Shown here: positions 16,138-23,870 of the stretch, piece after piece
Layout: every line of letters begins with the position of its first letter
Position numbering within the stretch: position 1 is the first letter of the stretch
Source: JAOADN01 sp046155885
GTDB lineage: Bacteria > Pseudomonadota > Alphaproteobacteria > Rhodobacterales > Rhodobacteraceae
Length of the DNA stretch: 64,000 nt
NCBI GenBank assembly: GCA_046155885.1
Contig: JBJXFU010000056.1
Coordinates: forward strand, 1-64,000
Reading direction: 5' to 3'
Notes under the pieces: generated by a model
The model's database searches: none
The model's input: the letters and a program-made list of their open reading frames with translations, nothing else
Told to the model about the DNA's origin: nothing
Translations under genes and position numbers: made by a program

Positions 16138-17280
16138 TCACTGCTTGGCATTTTCCCACTGACCCGTGCGCGCCGACCGCAGGACGGCATCGGTGACAAG
16201 ATCGGTCGCCAGGGCTTCGCGGAAGCTGGGCGCGGCGGCCTTGCCGGTCGTCAGCCCGTCGATGAAATCCGCCGCCTGATGAATGAACGTGTGCTCGTAG
16301 CCGATCTGCAGGCCCGGCACCCACCACTTGCTCATGTAGGGATGGTCGCCGTCGGTGATGTGGACCGACCGCCAGCCCCGCGTCCGACCCTCGTCGCGAT
16401 GGTCGAAGTACGAAAGCCGGTGCAGGTCGTGCAGGTCCCAGGCGATCGAGGCATGCTCGCCGTTGATCTCGAGCGTATAAAGCGCCTTGTGGCCCCGGGC
16501 ATAGCGGGTGGCCTCGAAGCTGGCGAGCGAACCGTTGTCGAACCGGGCGAGGAAAAGGCTCGCGTCGTCGATACCGACCTTCTCGGTCTTGCCGGTCAGG
16601 TTGTGGTGGCGTTCCTTGATGAAGGTCTCGGTCAAGCCCGACACGCTCGCGATGCCGCCGTTCAGCCACATCGCCGTGTCGATGCAATGCGCCAGCAGAT
16701 CGCCCGTCACTCCCGAACCGGCCACGCCCACGTCCAGCCGCCACAGGCCCTGCCCGCCCTGCGGCAGGTCGGCCGAAATCGTCCAGTCCTGCAGGAACTT
16801 CGCCCGGTAGTGGAAGATCTTCCCCAGCCGCCCCTCGTCGATCAGCTGCTTGGCCAGCGTGACCGCGGGCACCCGGCGGTAGTTGTACCACACCATGTTG
16901 GCCACGCCCGCCTTCTCGACGGCCGCGACCATCCTGGCGGATTCCGCCGCCGTCCGGCCCAGAGGCTTTTCGCACATCACCATCTTGCCCGCCTCGGCGG
17001 CGGCGATGGCGATCTCCATGTGGGTGTCGTTGGGGCTGGCGATATCGATCAGGTCAATGGACTTGTCCTCGACCAGCCGCCGCCAGTCCGAGACGCTGTT
17101 CTCGTAACCCCACTGCTGCGCGAAGGCCTGCGCCTTGCCCGCATCCCGGGCACAGATCGTCTTCAGCACCGGGCGGTAGCCCAGGTCGAAGAAGTGCGGC
17201 GCCTGCGAGAAGGCGTTGGAATGGGTCCGGCCCATGAAACCGTAGCCGACCATTCCGATGTTCAGGGTCTTGCCGGCCAT
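16138..17280 (-). CDS. Gfo/Idh/MocA family NAD(P)-dependent oxidoreductase
   Basis: A 380-residue enzyme starting MAGKTLNIGMVGYGFMG, a Rossmann motif. MVMCEKPLGRTAAES contains the EKP catalytic Lys, and the C-terminal alpha/beta domain includes a substrate-loop-like GSGVTGDLLAHCIDTAMWL (Asp/His pair). The family oxidises or reduces sugars and inositols. The ATG at 17280 lies 1 bp after the upstream epimerase stop (TGAGATG); a start at 17298 would overlap that gene and adds only six residues. Coupling with an epimerase and an importer suggests a myo-inositol-like or aldose-oxidation step. Confidence 0.87.
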   Translation of the reverse strand: MAGKTLNIGMVGYGFMGRTHSNAFSQAPHFFDLGYRPVLKTICARDAGKAQAFAQQWGYENSVSDWRRLVEDKSIDLIDIASPNDTHMEIAIAAAEAGKMVMCEKPLGRTAAESARMVAAVEKAGVANMVWYNYRRVPAVTLAKQLIDEGRLGKIFHYRAKFLQDWTISADLPQGGQGLWRLDVGVAGSGVTGDLLAHCIDTAMWLNGGIASVSGLTETFIKERHHNLTGKTEKVGIDDASLFLARFDNGSLASFEATRYARGHKALYTLEINGEHASIAWDLHDLHRLSYFDHRDEGRTRGWRSVHITDGDHPYMSKWWVPGLQIGYEHTFIHQAADFIDGLTTGKAAAPSFREALATDLVTDAVLRSARTGQWENAKQ

Positions 17281-17281
17281 C

Positions 17282-18328
17282 TCACGCCACCCAGCCATGC
17301 GCGTCGCGCACCTTGATCATGGCGCCCAGGATGTCGTTCCAGGTCTGCTGCTTCCCCATCACCTCGTTGGGGAACATGCAGCCGTCCCAGCAGATGTGCC
17401 GGAATGCCTTGGTCAGCGTGCCCGTGCCGTCGCGCAGCCAAAGCCCGGCGTGTTTCGTGATGTCGAGCCGCCCGTTCGGATCGGTCACCATGCAGTGCCG
17501 ACCGGTCTTGTCGTGGTAGCCCATGCCCTTCACGGTGCCGTCGTTCTGCGCCACGTGGAAGTCGATGGTCCAGGGCCGCAAGCGGTCGGTCATCCGGCGC
17601 AGGGCATCGTCCAGGACGCCCTGGTCCTTCCAGTCGAAGCCCTCGGGCAGCAGAGCCGCCTCCGGGGCGTTGTAGCCCATCGTGTACAAGAGCGTATGCG
17701 CCATGTCGGCCTGAAAGCCGATGATCCCGGGGCGGTCTGTCGCCTCCATCGTGTCGATGACCGCCTTCCAGGAATGCATCCCCCCCCAACAGATTTCGCC
17801 TTCGGCCGCCAGCCGCTCGCCGTAACCCGCCGCCACATCGCAGGCTTCGCGCCAGGTCTGGGCGATGCGCTTCGTGTTGCCGGCAGGGTCGGCCGCCCAG
17901 TCGGCGGGACCGGCGGCCGAGTCGATCCGGATCACCCCGTACTTGCGCACGCCCAGCTCGCGCAGGCGTTTGCCCAACTCGCAGGACTTGCGCACGTTCG
18001 CCACGAACCGCGCGCGGTCCTCGTCCGACCCCATCGCCGACCCGCCCCCGACCGGCGGCCAGACCGGCGCCACGATGGACCCGATGGCAAGACCGTTGGA
18101 CCCTGCCTTTTCGGCAAGCCGCTTCACCTCGTCGTCGGTGAAGTCGATGCTGGTGTGCGGGCTCGCGTGGAAGATGTCGATGCCGTCGAAGCGGATGCCG
18201 TCGACCTCGGCCCCCACGGTCAGCGCGATCATCGTGTCAAGGTCTATCGCAGGCTCTGAATCGCTGCCCTTTCCGACCAGACCGGGCCACATCGCATTGT
18301 GAAGCTTCGGAAAATTGTTCCGGGCCAC
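17282..18328 (-). CDS. Sugar phosphate isomerase/epimerase family TIM-barrel protein
   Basis: A 348-residue xylose-isomerase-like TIM barrel from a GTG at 18328. That start gives MARNNFPKLHNAMWPGLVG and is preceded by GGAGGGGGGCGG. A longer frame from 18397 lacks a ribosome site and reads into the promoter region. Recognisable pieces are VDGIRFDGIDIFHASPH, EICWGGMHSWKAVID, FQADMAHTLLYTMG and IDFHVAQNDGTVKGMGYHDK, with acidic and His residues fitting a metal site. It is probably the first gene of the long minus-strand sugar operon and is divergent from a GntR regulator. Substrate unknown; an inosose or keto-sugar isomerase is possible. Confidence 0.8.
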   Translation of the reverse strand: MARNNFPKLHNAMWPGLVGKGSDSEPAIDLDTMIALTVGAEVDGIRFDGIDIFHASPHTSIDFTDDEVKRLAEKAGSNGLAIGSIVAPVWPPVGGGSAMGSDEDRARFVANVRKSCELGKRLRELGVRKYGVIRIDSAAGPADWAADPAGNTKRIAQTWREACDVAAGYGERLAAEGEICWGGMHSWKAVIDTMEATDRPGIIGFQADMAHTLLYTMGYNAPEAALLPEGFDWKDQGVLDDALRRMTDRLRPWTIDFHVAQNDGTVKGMGYHDKTGRHCMVTDPNGRLDITKHAGLWLRDGTGTLTKAFRHICWDGCMFPNEVMGKQQTWNDILGAMIKVRDAHGWVA

Positions 18329-18390
18329 TTCCGCCCCCCCTCCCGCCAAGAACTCGAATTCCCGGCAGGTTAGACGGAGAACAACCTTGC

Positions 18391-18418
18391 TGTCCACAAC
18401 TGATATATTAGTGTGACA
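18391..18418. promoter_or_regulatory. Imperfect palindrome between divergent epimerase and GntR genes (candidate operator)
   Basis: TGTCCACA...TGTGACA arms flank ACTGATATATTAGT (18399-18412), which is palindromic at 12 of 14 positions. It is centred near 18405, about 16 bp before the GntR start. GntR/FCD regulators usually bind such sites at their own divergent promoter. TATATT (18404-18409) may be the -10 element, which would leave a leader of only about 5 nt. Confidence 0.45.
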
Positions 18419-18420
18419 GC

Positions 18421-19104
18421 ATGAGCTTCGACCTTTCCTCGGTGCGGCTTGACAGGGGCCTTCCCCTGCGGGACCAGATCTATCCCATGGTCCGGCAGCT
18501 CCTGCTGACGGGTGCGATCCCCCCCGGAGAGGTCATCGACGAGAAGGCCATCGCCGCGCAGCTGAAAGTCTCGCGCACGCCGGTGCGCGAAGCGGTGAAG
18601 CGGCTTGTCGACGAGCATCTGGTGAACGTCTTCGCCCAGTCTGCCACCCGCGCCGCGCGGCTTGACCGCCGGCAGATCGAGGAATCCTTCCTGATCCGCC
18701 GCGCCCTCGAGATGGAAAGCGCCGCACAGGCCGCGCCGAGAATGACCCAGGCGCATGCCGACCACCTCGCCGGGATCATCGCAACCCATGCCAGGGCGAT
18801 CGAGCGGCGCGACTATGCCGGGGCCATCGCGCGCGACGACGAATTCCACCGCTACATCACCACGATCAGCGACCTTCCGCGCCTGTGGAGCACGATCGAG
18901 ATTTCCAAGGGCCATATCGACCGCTGCCGGCACATGATGCTTCCCCGCAGCGGCGAGGCCGAGGTCACGCTGGAACATCACCGGCAGATCGTCCGCGCCC
19001 TGAACACCAGGGACCCCGAGCTTGCCCGGCGCGCGATGCAGGACCATATCGAGATATCCTACCGCAGGACCGAAGCCGTGCTGGATGAATCCAGCATCCC
19101 CTGA
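18421..19104 (+). CDS. GntR family transcriptional regulator, FCD subfamily
   Basis: A 227-residue regulator. The winged helix-turn-helix is at residues about 10-75 (GEVIDEKAIAAQLKVSRTPV, VNVFAQSATRAARLD). The helical FCD ligand domain includes RDDEFHRYITTISD and a later His in LEHHRQIVRAL, consistent with a metal-dependent carboxylate-ligand pocket. No Shine-Dalgarno is visible before the ATG at 18421, so a very short or leaderless transcript is possible. It is divergent from the sugar operon and is the natural candidate for its repressor; it could also control the dehydrogenase gene 95 bp downstream. Confidence 0.86.
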   Translation: MSFDLSSVRLDRGLPLRDQIYPMVRQLLLTGAIPPGEVIDEKAIAAQLKVSRTPVREAVKRLVDEHLVNVFAQSATRAARLDRRQIEESFLIRRALEMESAAQAAPRMTQAHADHLAGIIATHARAIERRDYAGAIARDDEFHRYITTISDLPRLWSTIEISKGHIDRCRHMMLPRSGEAEVTLEHHRQIVRALNTRDPELARRAMQDHIEISYRRTEAVLDESSIP

Positions 19105-19199
19105 CGGACCCGCCGCCGCCGTGCCGCCCCGGCACGTCTGCCAGGGGAAAAAGGGCCGGGGCCAACCGCCCCCCGGCCGCGTAACACAGGACCGGACCC

Positions 19200-21290
19200 A
19201 TGCCGCGCGATCCCCGCCACGACATCCTTTTCGAACCGGTCCGGATCGGCCCGGTCACCACGAAAAACCGTTTCTACCAGGTGCCGCACTGCACCGGCCT
19301 GGGATGGGCGCGTCCGCGCACCCTGGCCGAAATGCGGGGGGTCAAGGCCGAAGGCGGCTGGGGTGTCGTCTGCACCGAATACTGTTCGATCCATCCGGCC
19401 TCGGACGACCAGTTGTACATCTCGGCCTCGCTCTGGGATGACAGCGACATCCGCGCGCATCGGCTGATGACCGACAAGGTGCATGCGCATGGGGCGCTGG
19501 CGGGGGCGGAGCTGTGGTTCGGCGGCGCGCGCAGCGCCAACCTCGCCACGCGGCTGGTGTCCTTCGACGTGGCCGCGATGCCGAATGCCGTCGGCCATCC
19601 GTTCCAGAGCCGCGCGATGGACAAGACCGATATCCGCGATTTCCGCCGCTGGCACCGCAAGGCCGCGCTCAGGGCGCGGGAGGCGGAGTTCGACATCGTC
19701 TATGTCTACGCTACTCACCACTACCTGCTGGCGCATTTCCTCGACCCGGAAACCAACACGCGGTCCGACGAATACGGCGGATCGCTGGAAAACCGCACGC
19801 GCCTGGTGCGCGAGCTGATCGAGGAAACCAAGGAAGCGGTCGGCGACCGCTGTGCCGTGGCGGTGCGCTTCGCCGCTGACGAGAAGATCGGCGGGGATGG
19901 CGCGCCGGTGACCGGCGAGCGGCGCGAGATGCTGGCGATGATGGCCGGGATGCCCGACCTCTGGGACATCAACATCTCCGACTATTCCTACGAGATGGGC
20001 GCCTCGCGTTTCGTGAAAGAGGGCGCGCTGGAACCCTACATGTCCTTCGTCCGGTCGGTGACGGCGAAGCCCGTGGTGACGGTCGGCCGCTTCACCTCGC
20101 CCGACACGATGGTGCGGATGGTGAAGTCCGGCGTCACCGACCTGATCGGCGCCGCGCGCCCCTCGATCGCCGATCCCTTCCTGCCAAGGAAGATCGACGA
20201 AGGCCGCTCCGAGGACATCCGCGAATGTATCGGCTGCAACGTCTGCTACGTCGGCGACAGCCTGGCGCTGCCGATCCGTTGCACCCAGAACCCGACGATG
20301 GGCGAGGAGTGGCGGCGCGGCTGGCACCCCGAACGGATCGCGGCCAAGGGGTCCGAGGGGCAGGTGCTGATCGTTGGCGCGGGCCCCGCGGGGCTCGAAG
20401 CGGCGCGGGCGCTGGGGCTGCGCGGCTACCGCGTGGCGCTGGCCGAGGCGACGCGCGTGCTCGGCGGCCGGGTGGTGCGCGAAGCGGCGCTGCCGGGAAT
20501 GCGCGAATACATCCGGGTGCGCGACTACCGCGAGCAGCAAATCCTGAAGATGCCGAATGTCGAGGTCTTCCGCGAAAGCCGCCTGACGGCCGGGGATGTG
20601 CGCGACTTTGGCGCGGACCATGTCTGCATCGCCACCGGCGCGCGCTGGCGGCGCGACGTCTGGGGCGGCAAGCGGTTCGCCGACATCGCCGATCCGGGCA
20701 CCGGGGTCCTGACCCCCGACGACATCATGGACGGCCGCCTTCCCGAAGGTCCGGCCGTCGTCTTCGACAGCGACGGCTACTACATGGGCGGGGTGGTCGC
20801 CGAGCGGCTGCGCGCGGCGGGGCTCGATGTGACGCTGGTCACACCGGACGACCGCGTCTCGCAATGGGCCGAGAACTCGGGCGAGGGCTGGCGGGTGCCC
20901 GGCCACCTTATGGCGCTGGGCGTGCGGCTGATCACGGCGCACGGGCTTTCCTGGTTCGACGGACGCAAAGTGACCCTCGCCTGCGAACATTCCCGGCGCG
21001 AACAGCACTTGCCGGCGGCCGGGCTTGTGGTGGTCGGCCAGCGCGCGCCGGTCGATGACCTTTACACCGCGCTTCGCTATGCGCCGGACGGAACGCAGGC
21101 GGAACTGCCCTTCACCCTGGAACGGATCGGCGACTGCGCGGCCCCTGCGATCATCGCCGCCGCCACCCATGCCGGGCACCGCTATGCGCAGGACCTCGAC
21201 CGCGAAACCGACAACGACCAGCCGATGCGTCACGAGAAGATCGACGTGGGACGGTCGGTGCCCGCCAGCCCGGACGGGGCCGCCGGATGA
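19200..21290 (+). CDS. Trimethylamine/dimethylamine dehydrogenase-like FMN/4Fe-4S flavoprotein
   Basis: A 696-residue old-yellow-enzyme-type TIM barrel (about 1-340), 4Fe-4S loop and C-terminal nucleotide-binding domains (VLIVGAGPAGLEAARALG). It aligns with TMADH: Cys31 in YQVPHC matches the Cys that covalently binds FMN, Tyr61 matches TMADH Tyr60, Tyr170 and His173 match the Tyr169/His172 pair. Cys343, 346, 349 (CIGCNVC) and Cys361 form the cluster site. The loop between the third and fourth Cys lacks the Trp that I recall from the TMADH aromatic bowl, so the substrate may differ (another secondary/tertiary amine, N-methyl amino acid or betaine). Electrons would pass to an ETF, not encoded nearby. 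Confidence 0.87.
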   Translation: MPRDPRHDILFEPVRIGPVTTKNRFYQVPHCTGLGWARPRTLAEMRGVKAEGGWGVVCTEYCSIHPASDDQLYISASLWDDSDIRAHRLMTDKVHAHGALAGAELWFGGARSANLATRLVSFDVAAMPNAVGHPFQSRAMDKTDIRDFRRWHRKAALRAREAEFDIVYVYATHHYLLAHFLDPETNTRSDEYGGSLENRTRLVRELIEETKEAVGDRCAVAVRFAADEKIGGDGAPVTGERREMLAMMAGMPDLWDINISDYSYEMGASRFVKEGALEPYMSFVRSVTAKPVVTVGRFTSPDTMVRMVKSGVTDLIGAARPSIADPFLPRKIDEGRSEDIRECIGCNVCYVGDSLALPIRCTQNPTMGEEWRRGWHPERIAAKGSEGQVLIVGAGPAGLEAARALGLRGYRVALAEATRVLGGRVVREAALPGMREYIRVRDYREQQILKMPNVEVFRESRLTAGDVRDFGADHVCIATGARWRRDVWGGKRFADIADPGTGVLTPDDIMDGRLPEGPAVVFDSDGYYMGGVVAERLRAAGLDVTLVTPDDRVSQWAENSGEGWRVPGHLMALGVRLITAHGLSWFDGRKVTLACEHSRREQHLPAAGLVVVGQRAPVDDLYTALRYAPDGTQAELPFTLERIGDCAAPAIIAAATHAGHRYAQDLDRETDNDQPMRHEKIDVGRSVPASPDGAAG

Positions 21291-21433
21291 CCCGGTCCGA
21301 TTTGCTTGCCCACGCCATCGCGGCTGCCTTGGCCGGCCGCGCGACCGAAGCTGCCGGTCGCCGGTGGCCTTACCTTCATGGCGCGCCGGACGACCTCGCA
21401 CCCCCCCTTGCCCGGACCGAGGTTTCCCGATGA
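21287..21433 (+). CDS. 48-residue small ORF coupled to neighbours at both ends
   Basis: The ATG at 21287 overlaps the stop of the dehydrogenase gene (ATGA), and the TGA at 21431 overlaps the MOSC start (ATGA). The product begins MTRSDLLAHAIAAALAGRA and ends LAPPLARTEVSR. It has a short amphipathic helix and a Trp-Pro-Tyr turn, with no known motif. Exact overlap at both ends is the same coupling style used by confirmed genes in this window. It could be a small subunit or assembly factor of the amine dehydrogenase, or a translation-coupling leader for MOSC. Function unknown. Confidence 0.55.
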   Translation: MTRSDLLAHAIAAALAGRATEAAGRRWPYLHGAPDDLAPPLARTEVSR

Positions 21434-21981
21434 ATGCCTTCGTTACCGCCGAGGCCCTCGCGGCCGCCCTGCCCCATGTCCTGTCAGCCCCCCGGACAGA
21501 CGGGCCGGTGCACATTCTCTGCACCCGGCCGGCCTACAACAAACGCGTGTTTCCGGACCGTCTGCGCCTGACCCGCGCGGGCGGGGCAGAGGGCGATTTC
21601 GAAATGTCGATGCCCTGGCTGAAGCTTGCCGATGGCAGCCCGGACCCGCGCATCCAGGTTTCGATCCTGCCGCTCAGGGTGCTCGACCTCGTCTGGCTCG
21701 ACCGCAAGGCGACCGTCCACCCCGGCGACACCATCGTCGCCGATCTCGATGTCTCCGAAGCCAACCTGCCGGCGGGGTCGCTGATCCGGGTCGGCTCGGC
21801 GGTCTTGCGGGTGTCCGATATTCGCAACGACGGCTGCGCGAAATGGAAGGTCCGCTACGGCCGCCCGTCCTATTCCTGGATCACGGACCCTGCACATGCG
21901 CCGTTTCGGCTGCGCGGGATCTTCTGTTCCATCGAGGCCGACGGCGAGGTGTCGCCGGGCGACCGGATTTCGAAGCTGTGA
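21430..21981 (+). CDS. MOSC domain-containing protein
   Basis: A 183-residue beta-barrel protein with MOSC hallmarks: RAGGAEGDFEM, RIQVSILPLRVLDLVW, VHPGDTIVADLDVSEANLPAGSLIRVGSAVLRV and the conserved Cys in IRNDGCAKWK. MOSC domains bind sulfur or molybdenum cofactor and occur in proteins such as YiiM and the mARC enzymes (amidoxime/N-oxide reductases). The ATG at 21430 overlaps the small ORF stop. Position after an amine dehydrogenase suggests a role in metabolism of an N-oxidised or methylated amine, or in cofactor handling. This is inferred from context. Confidence 0.78.
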   Translation: MNAFVTAEALAAALPHVLSAPRTDGPVHILCTRPAYNKRVFPDRLRLTRAGGAEGDFEMSMPWLKLADGSPDPRIQVSILPLRVLDLVWLDRKATVHPGDTIVADLDVSEANLPAGSLIRVGSAVLRVSDIRNDGCAKWKVRYGRPSYSWITDPAHAPFRLRGIFCSIEADGEVSPGDRISKL

Positions 21982-22358
21982 GGACATGACCGGGCGCCGC
22001 ACGCTGGCTTCGGTCCCGCGACGCGACCGCGCCCCCGGAGCCGGATGTCCTTGCCGGAATCGCCCGGGTGCTCCTCCTGTCGCACGGGCTTCCGGGAAGC
22101 GTCCCGGCGCTTCGGGCAATGTCCCTATCGTCGTGTTCCGGCCGGATCAGAACAAACAAGGAACAACCTAACGGTTAATTCATCAAAAGCCATACGATCG
22201 TATGGCGGGTTGCTGGCATATTGCTGGGCGGTTGCTGGCCCCTGCGAACGGTGCGGAAGCCGGCGGTTAATGCAGCGTCCGCAAGGGGTTGGTACAGGAA
22301 CGCGCGGGTTCCTCCCGGCCCGGAACAGCAGGCCGTTTCGGCCCGGCGCCAGCTTCCT
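21982..22358. other. 377-bp intergenic region between convergent genes
   Basis: No gene is supported here. It contains the perfect palindrome CCATACGATCGTATGG (22190-22205), repeated GGTTGCTGG units just after it (22208-22240), and a weak GGCCGAAACGGCC stem near the RidA end that might serve as its terminator. Confidence 0.5.
22190..22205. promoter_or_regulatory. Perfect 16-bp palindrome CCATACGATCGTATGG
   Basis: The palindrome is exact and AT-richer than its surroundings, in the form of a dimeric regulator operator. It lies downstream of two convergent genes rather than upstream of any recognised gene. It may be a displaced operator, mark an undetected transcript, or serve another DNA-binding protein. 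Confidence 0.45.
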
Positions 22359-22838
22359 CTAGCCGATGGCGAAGATCGCCTCGATCTCGACGGTGATCCC
22401 CCCCGGCAGGGACGCCACCCCGACGGCCGACCGGGCATGCGCGCCCTTCGCCCCGAACACCGCGTGGAAAAGCTCGGAACAGCCGTCAATTACATAAGGA
22501 TGCCGGTCGAAGTCCCCGACAGCGTTGACAAAACCCAAAACCTTGATGACCCCCGCGATGCGGTCGAGACTGCCGAGGACCTGCCGGGCCGCCGCAAGAA
22601 GCACCAGCCCCGTTCGCATGGCGTGATGGCGCGCCGCATCGGCCGGAACGTCCCGGCCGACCTTCCCGGTCGCCAGCCGCCCGTCCGCCAGAAGCGGCCC
22701 CTGACCGGACAGGAAAAGCAGCCCTCCCTCGATTTTTCCAAGGCGGAACATGCCGATAGGCGCGGGCACCTCAGGCAGGCTGAGACCGAGCGCGGCAAGT
22801 CGGGCCTCGGGGCCGGAAAGCGCGTCGCCGTCAGCCAT
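22359..22838 (-). CDS. RidA family (Rid/YjgF/UK114) protein
   Basis: A 159-residue member of the enamine/imine deaminase superfamily. Features include GLLFLSGQGPLLADGRLATGKVG, a central DRIAGVIKVLGFVNAVGDFD and the C-terminal hallmark ARSAVGVASLPGGITVEIEAIFAIG. It belongs to the longer Rid subgroup. The Arg of the canonical active-site motif (R.A.GV) is present. Start 22838 lies 6 nt after GGTGG and overlaps the upstream dehydrogenase gene by 8 bp. Pairing with a PLP ammonia-lyase-like enzyme in the same locus fits a role in hydrolysing 2-aminoacrylate-type enamines or imines. Confidence 0.83.
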   Translation of the reverse strand: MADGDALSGPEARLAALGLSLPEVPAPIGMFRLGKIEGGLLFLSGQGPLLADGRLATGKVGRDVPADAARHHAMRTGLVLLAAARQVLGSLDRIAGVIKVLGFVNAVGDFDRHPYVIDGCSELFHAVFGAKGAHARSAVGVASLPGGITVEIEAIFAIG

Positions 22839-23868
22839 CGCCATCCACCATCTGCCGAAGCCGGGCAAGGAAATCCTCGGTCACCGCGAAATCATGCGCG
22901 ATGCCATAGGGCAGACCCGCCTCGCGCACGAAGCCGGACAGCCCGCGCAGGGTCGCCTCCACGTCGGGCCACGTGATGCCCATGCTTTCGGGCCGGATAT
23001 CGACCCCGATGTCGCGCACGGCGGCGCGCAGTTCCCCGGCGCGGCGGCCGTGCATCATCGCACCCGCGATCAGCCCAAGGCAGACGGCCTGGCCGTGCAG
23101 GAACTTCACGCCGGTACGCGCCTCGAGCGCGTAGAAGATGAAGTGCTCGGCCCCCTCGATGTGCCGGGGGCACCAGCCCGTGCCGTGGAACGACGCGCCG
23201 CCCCACTTGAAGGCCTCGACCACCAGCCCGATGCCTTCCGGCGTCAGGTCGCGGATCCCGTCCCGGCCCGCCAGCGCCGCCTCGGCAAGCTTCAGCGAAT
23301 GCGCGGAAAGCCCTGCATCATAAGGCCATTTCGCCTCGGCCTTCCCGCCGCGATGGGCGTATTCCCAGTCCCATACGCCGGTGAAGAAGCAGAACACATC
23401 GCCGATCCCCGCGCGGTTGATGTGCTTCGGCGCGGCGGCAAGGATGTCGTAGTCGAAATAGACGCATTCCGGGATCGCCCAGCCGACGTAGCGGACGATC
23501 TTGTCGTCGCGCACCCCGGCGCGCTGGCCGTACATCGCATCGACCGACAGCGAGGTCGGGAACTGGTGCAGTTTGCGGTTGTGCCGCCAGGCGAAGTACT
23601 TCGCGGCGTCGATCGCCTGGCCCCCACCAAGCCCGATGAACGAGGCGTAACGCGCCGTCGCCGGCAACGCGGCTTCCAGATCGGCCCGCTCCATCGACGT
23701 CACGAACCGGACGTCGGTTCTCTCGGGCAGGCGGCTCCTGAAATGTGGCCAGAGGTCCTCCATGGTGACCACAAGAAACGGCGGCGCCACGAAATTCGGC
23801 ACTTCGGCCAGAAGGTTGTGGCCGAAGGCGGTCGGGAACGCTTTGATGTCTTCCGGCCGGATCGGCAT
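22831..23868 (-). CDS. Glycerol-1-phosphate dehydrogenase/AraM-like NAD-dependent metal dehydrogenase (paralog A)
   Basis: A 345-residue iron-type/G1PDH-fold dehydrogenase. The NAD loop FIGLGGGQAIDAAKYFAWR is at about 78-95. Metal ligands are readable as Asp157 (GIGDVF), His236/His242 (PRHIEGAEHF) and His258 (KFLHGQAV). A second copy of the family is encoded at 29482-30528 on the other arm. It starts 2 bp after the ATPase stop, so it shares the operon ATPase-dehydrogenase-RidA. It probably oxidises a sugar-derived polyol or hydroxy-acid phosphate; archaeal-type lipid synthesis is unlikely in this catabolic setting. Confidence 0.82.
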   Translation of the reverse strand: MPIRPEDIKAFPTAFGHNLLAEVPNFVAPPFLVVTMEDLWPHFRSRLPERTDVRFVTSMERADLEAALPATARYASFIGLGGGQAIDAAKYFAWRHNRKLHQFPTSLSVDAMYGQRAGVRDDKIVRYVGWAIPECVYFDYDILAAAPKHINRAGIGDVFCFFTGVWDWEYAHRGGKAEAKWPYDAGLSAHSLKLAEAALAGRDGIRDLTPEGIGLVVEAFKWGGASFHGTGWCPRHIEGAEHFIFYALEARTGVKFLHGQAVCLGLIAGAMMHGRRAGELRAAVRDIGVDIRPESMGITWPDVEATLRGLSGFVREAGLPYGIAHDFAVTEDFLARLRQMVDGDG

Positions 23869-23870
23869 GG

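Noticed and set aside
13584..16196. 870-codon open frame on the plus strand
   Set aside because: Antisense to the binding-protein and ATPase genes, with composition typical of shadow frames.
19059..21524. 821-codon open frame on the minus strand
   Set aside because: It is antisense to the TMADH-like gene, has Arg/Gly/His-rich composition and no domain; a product of GC-rich third codon positions on the real strand.
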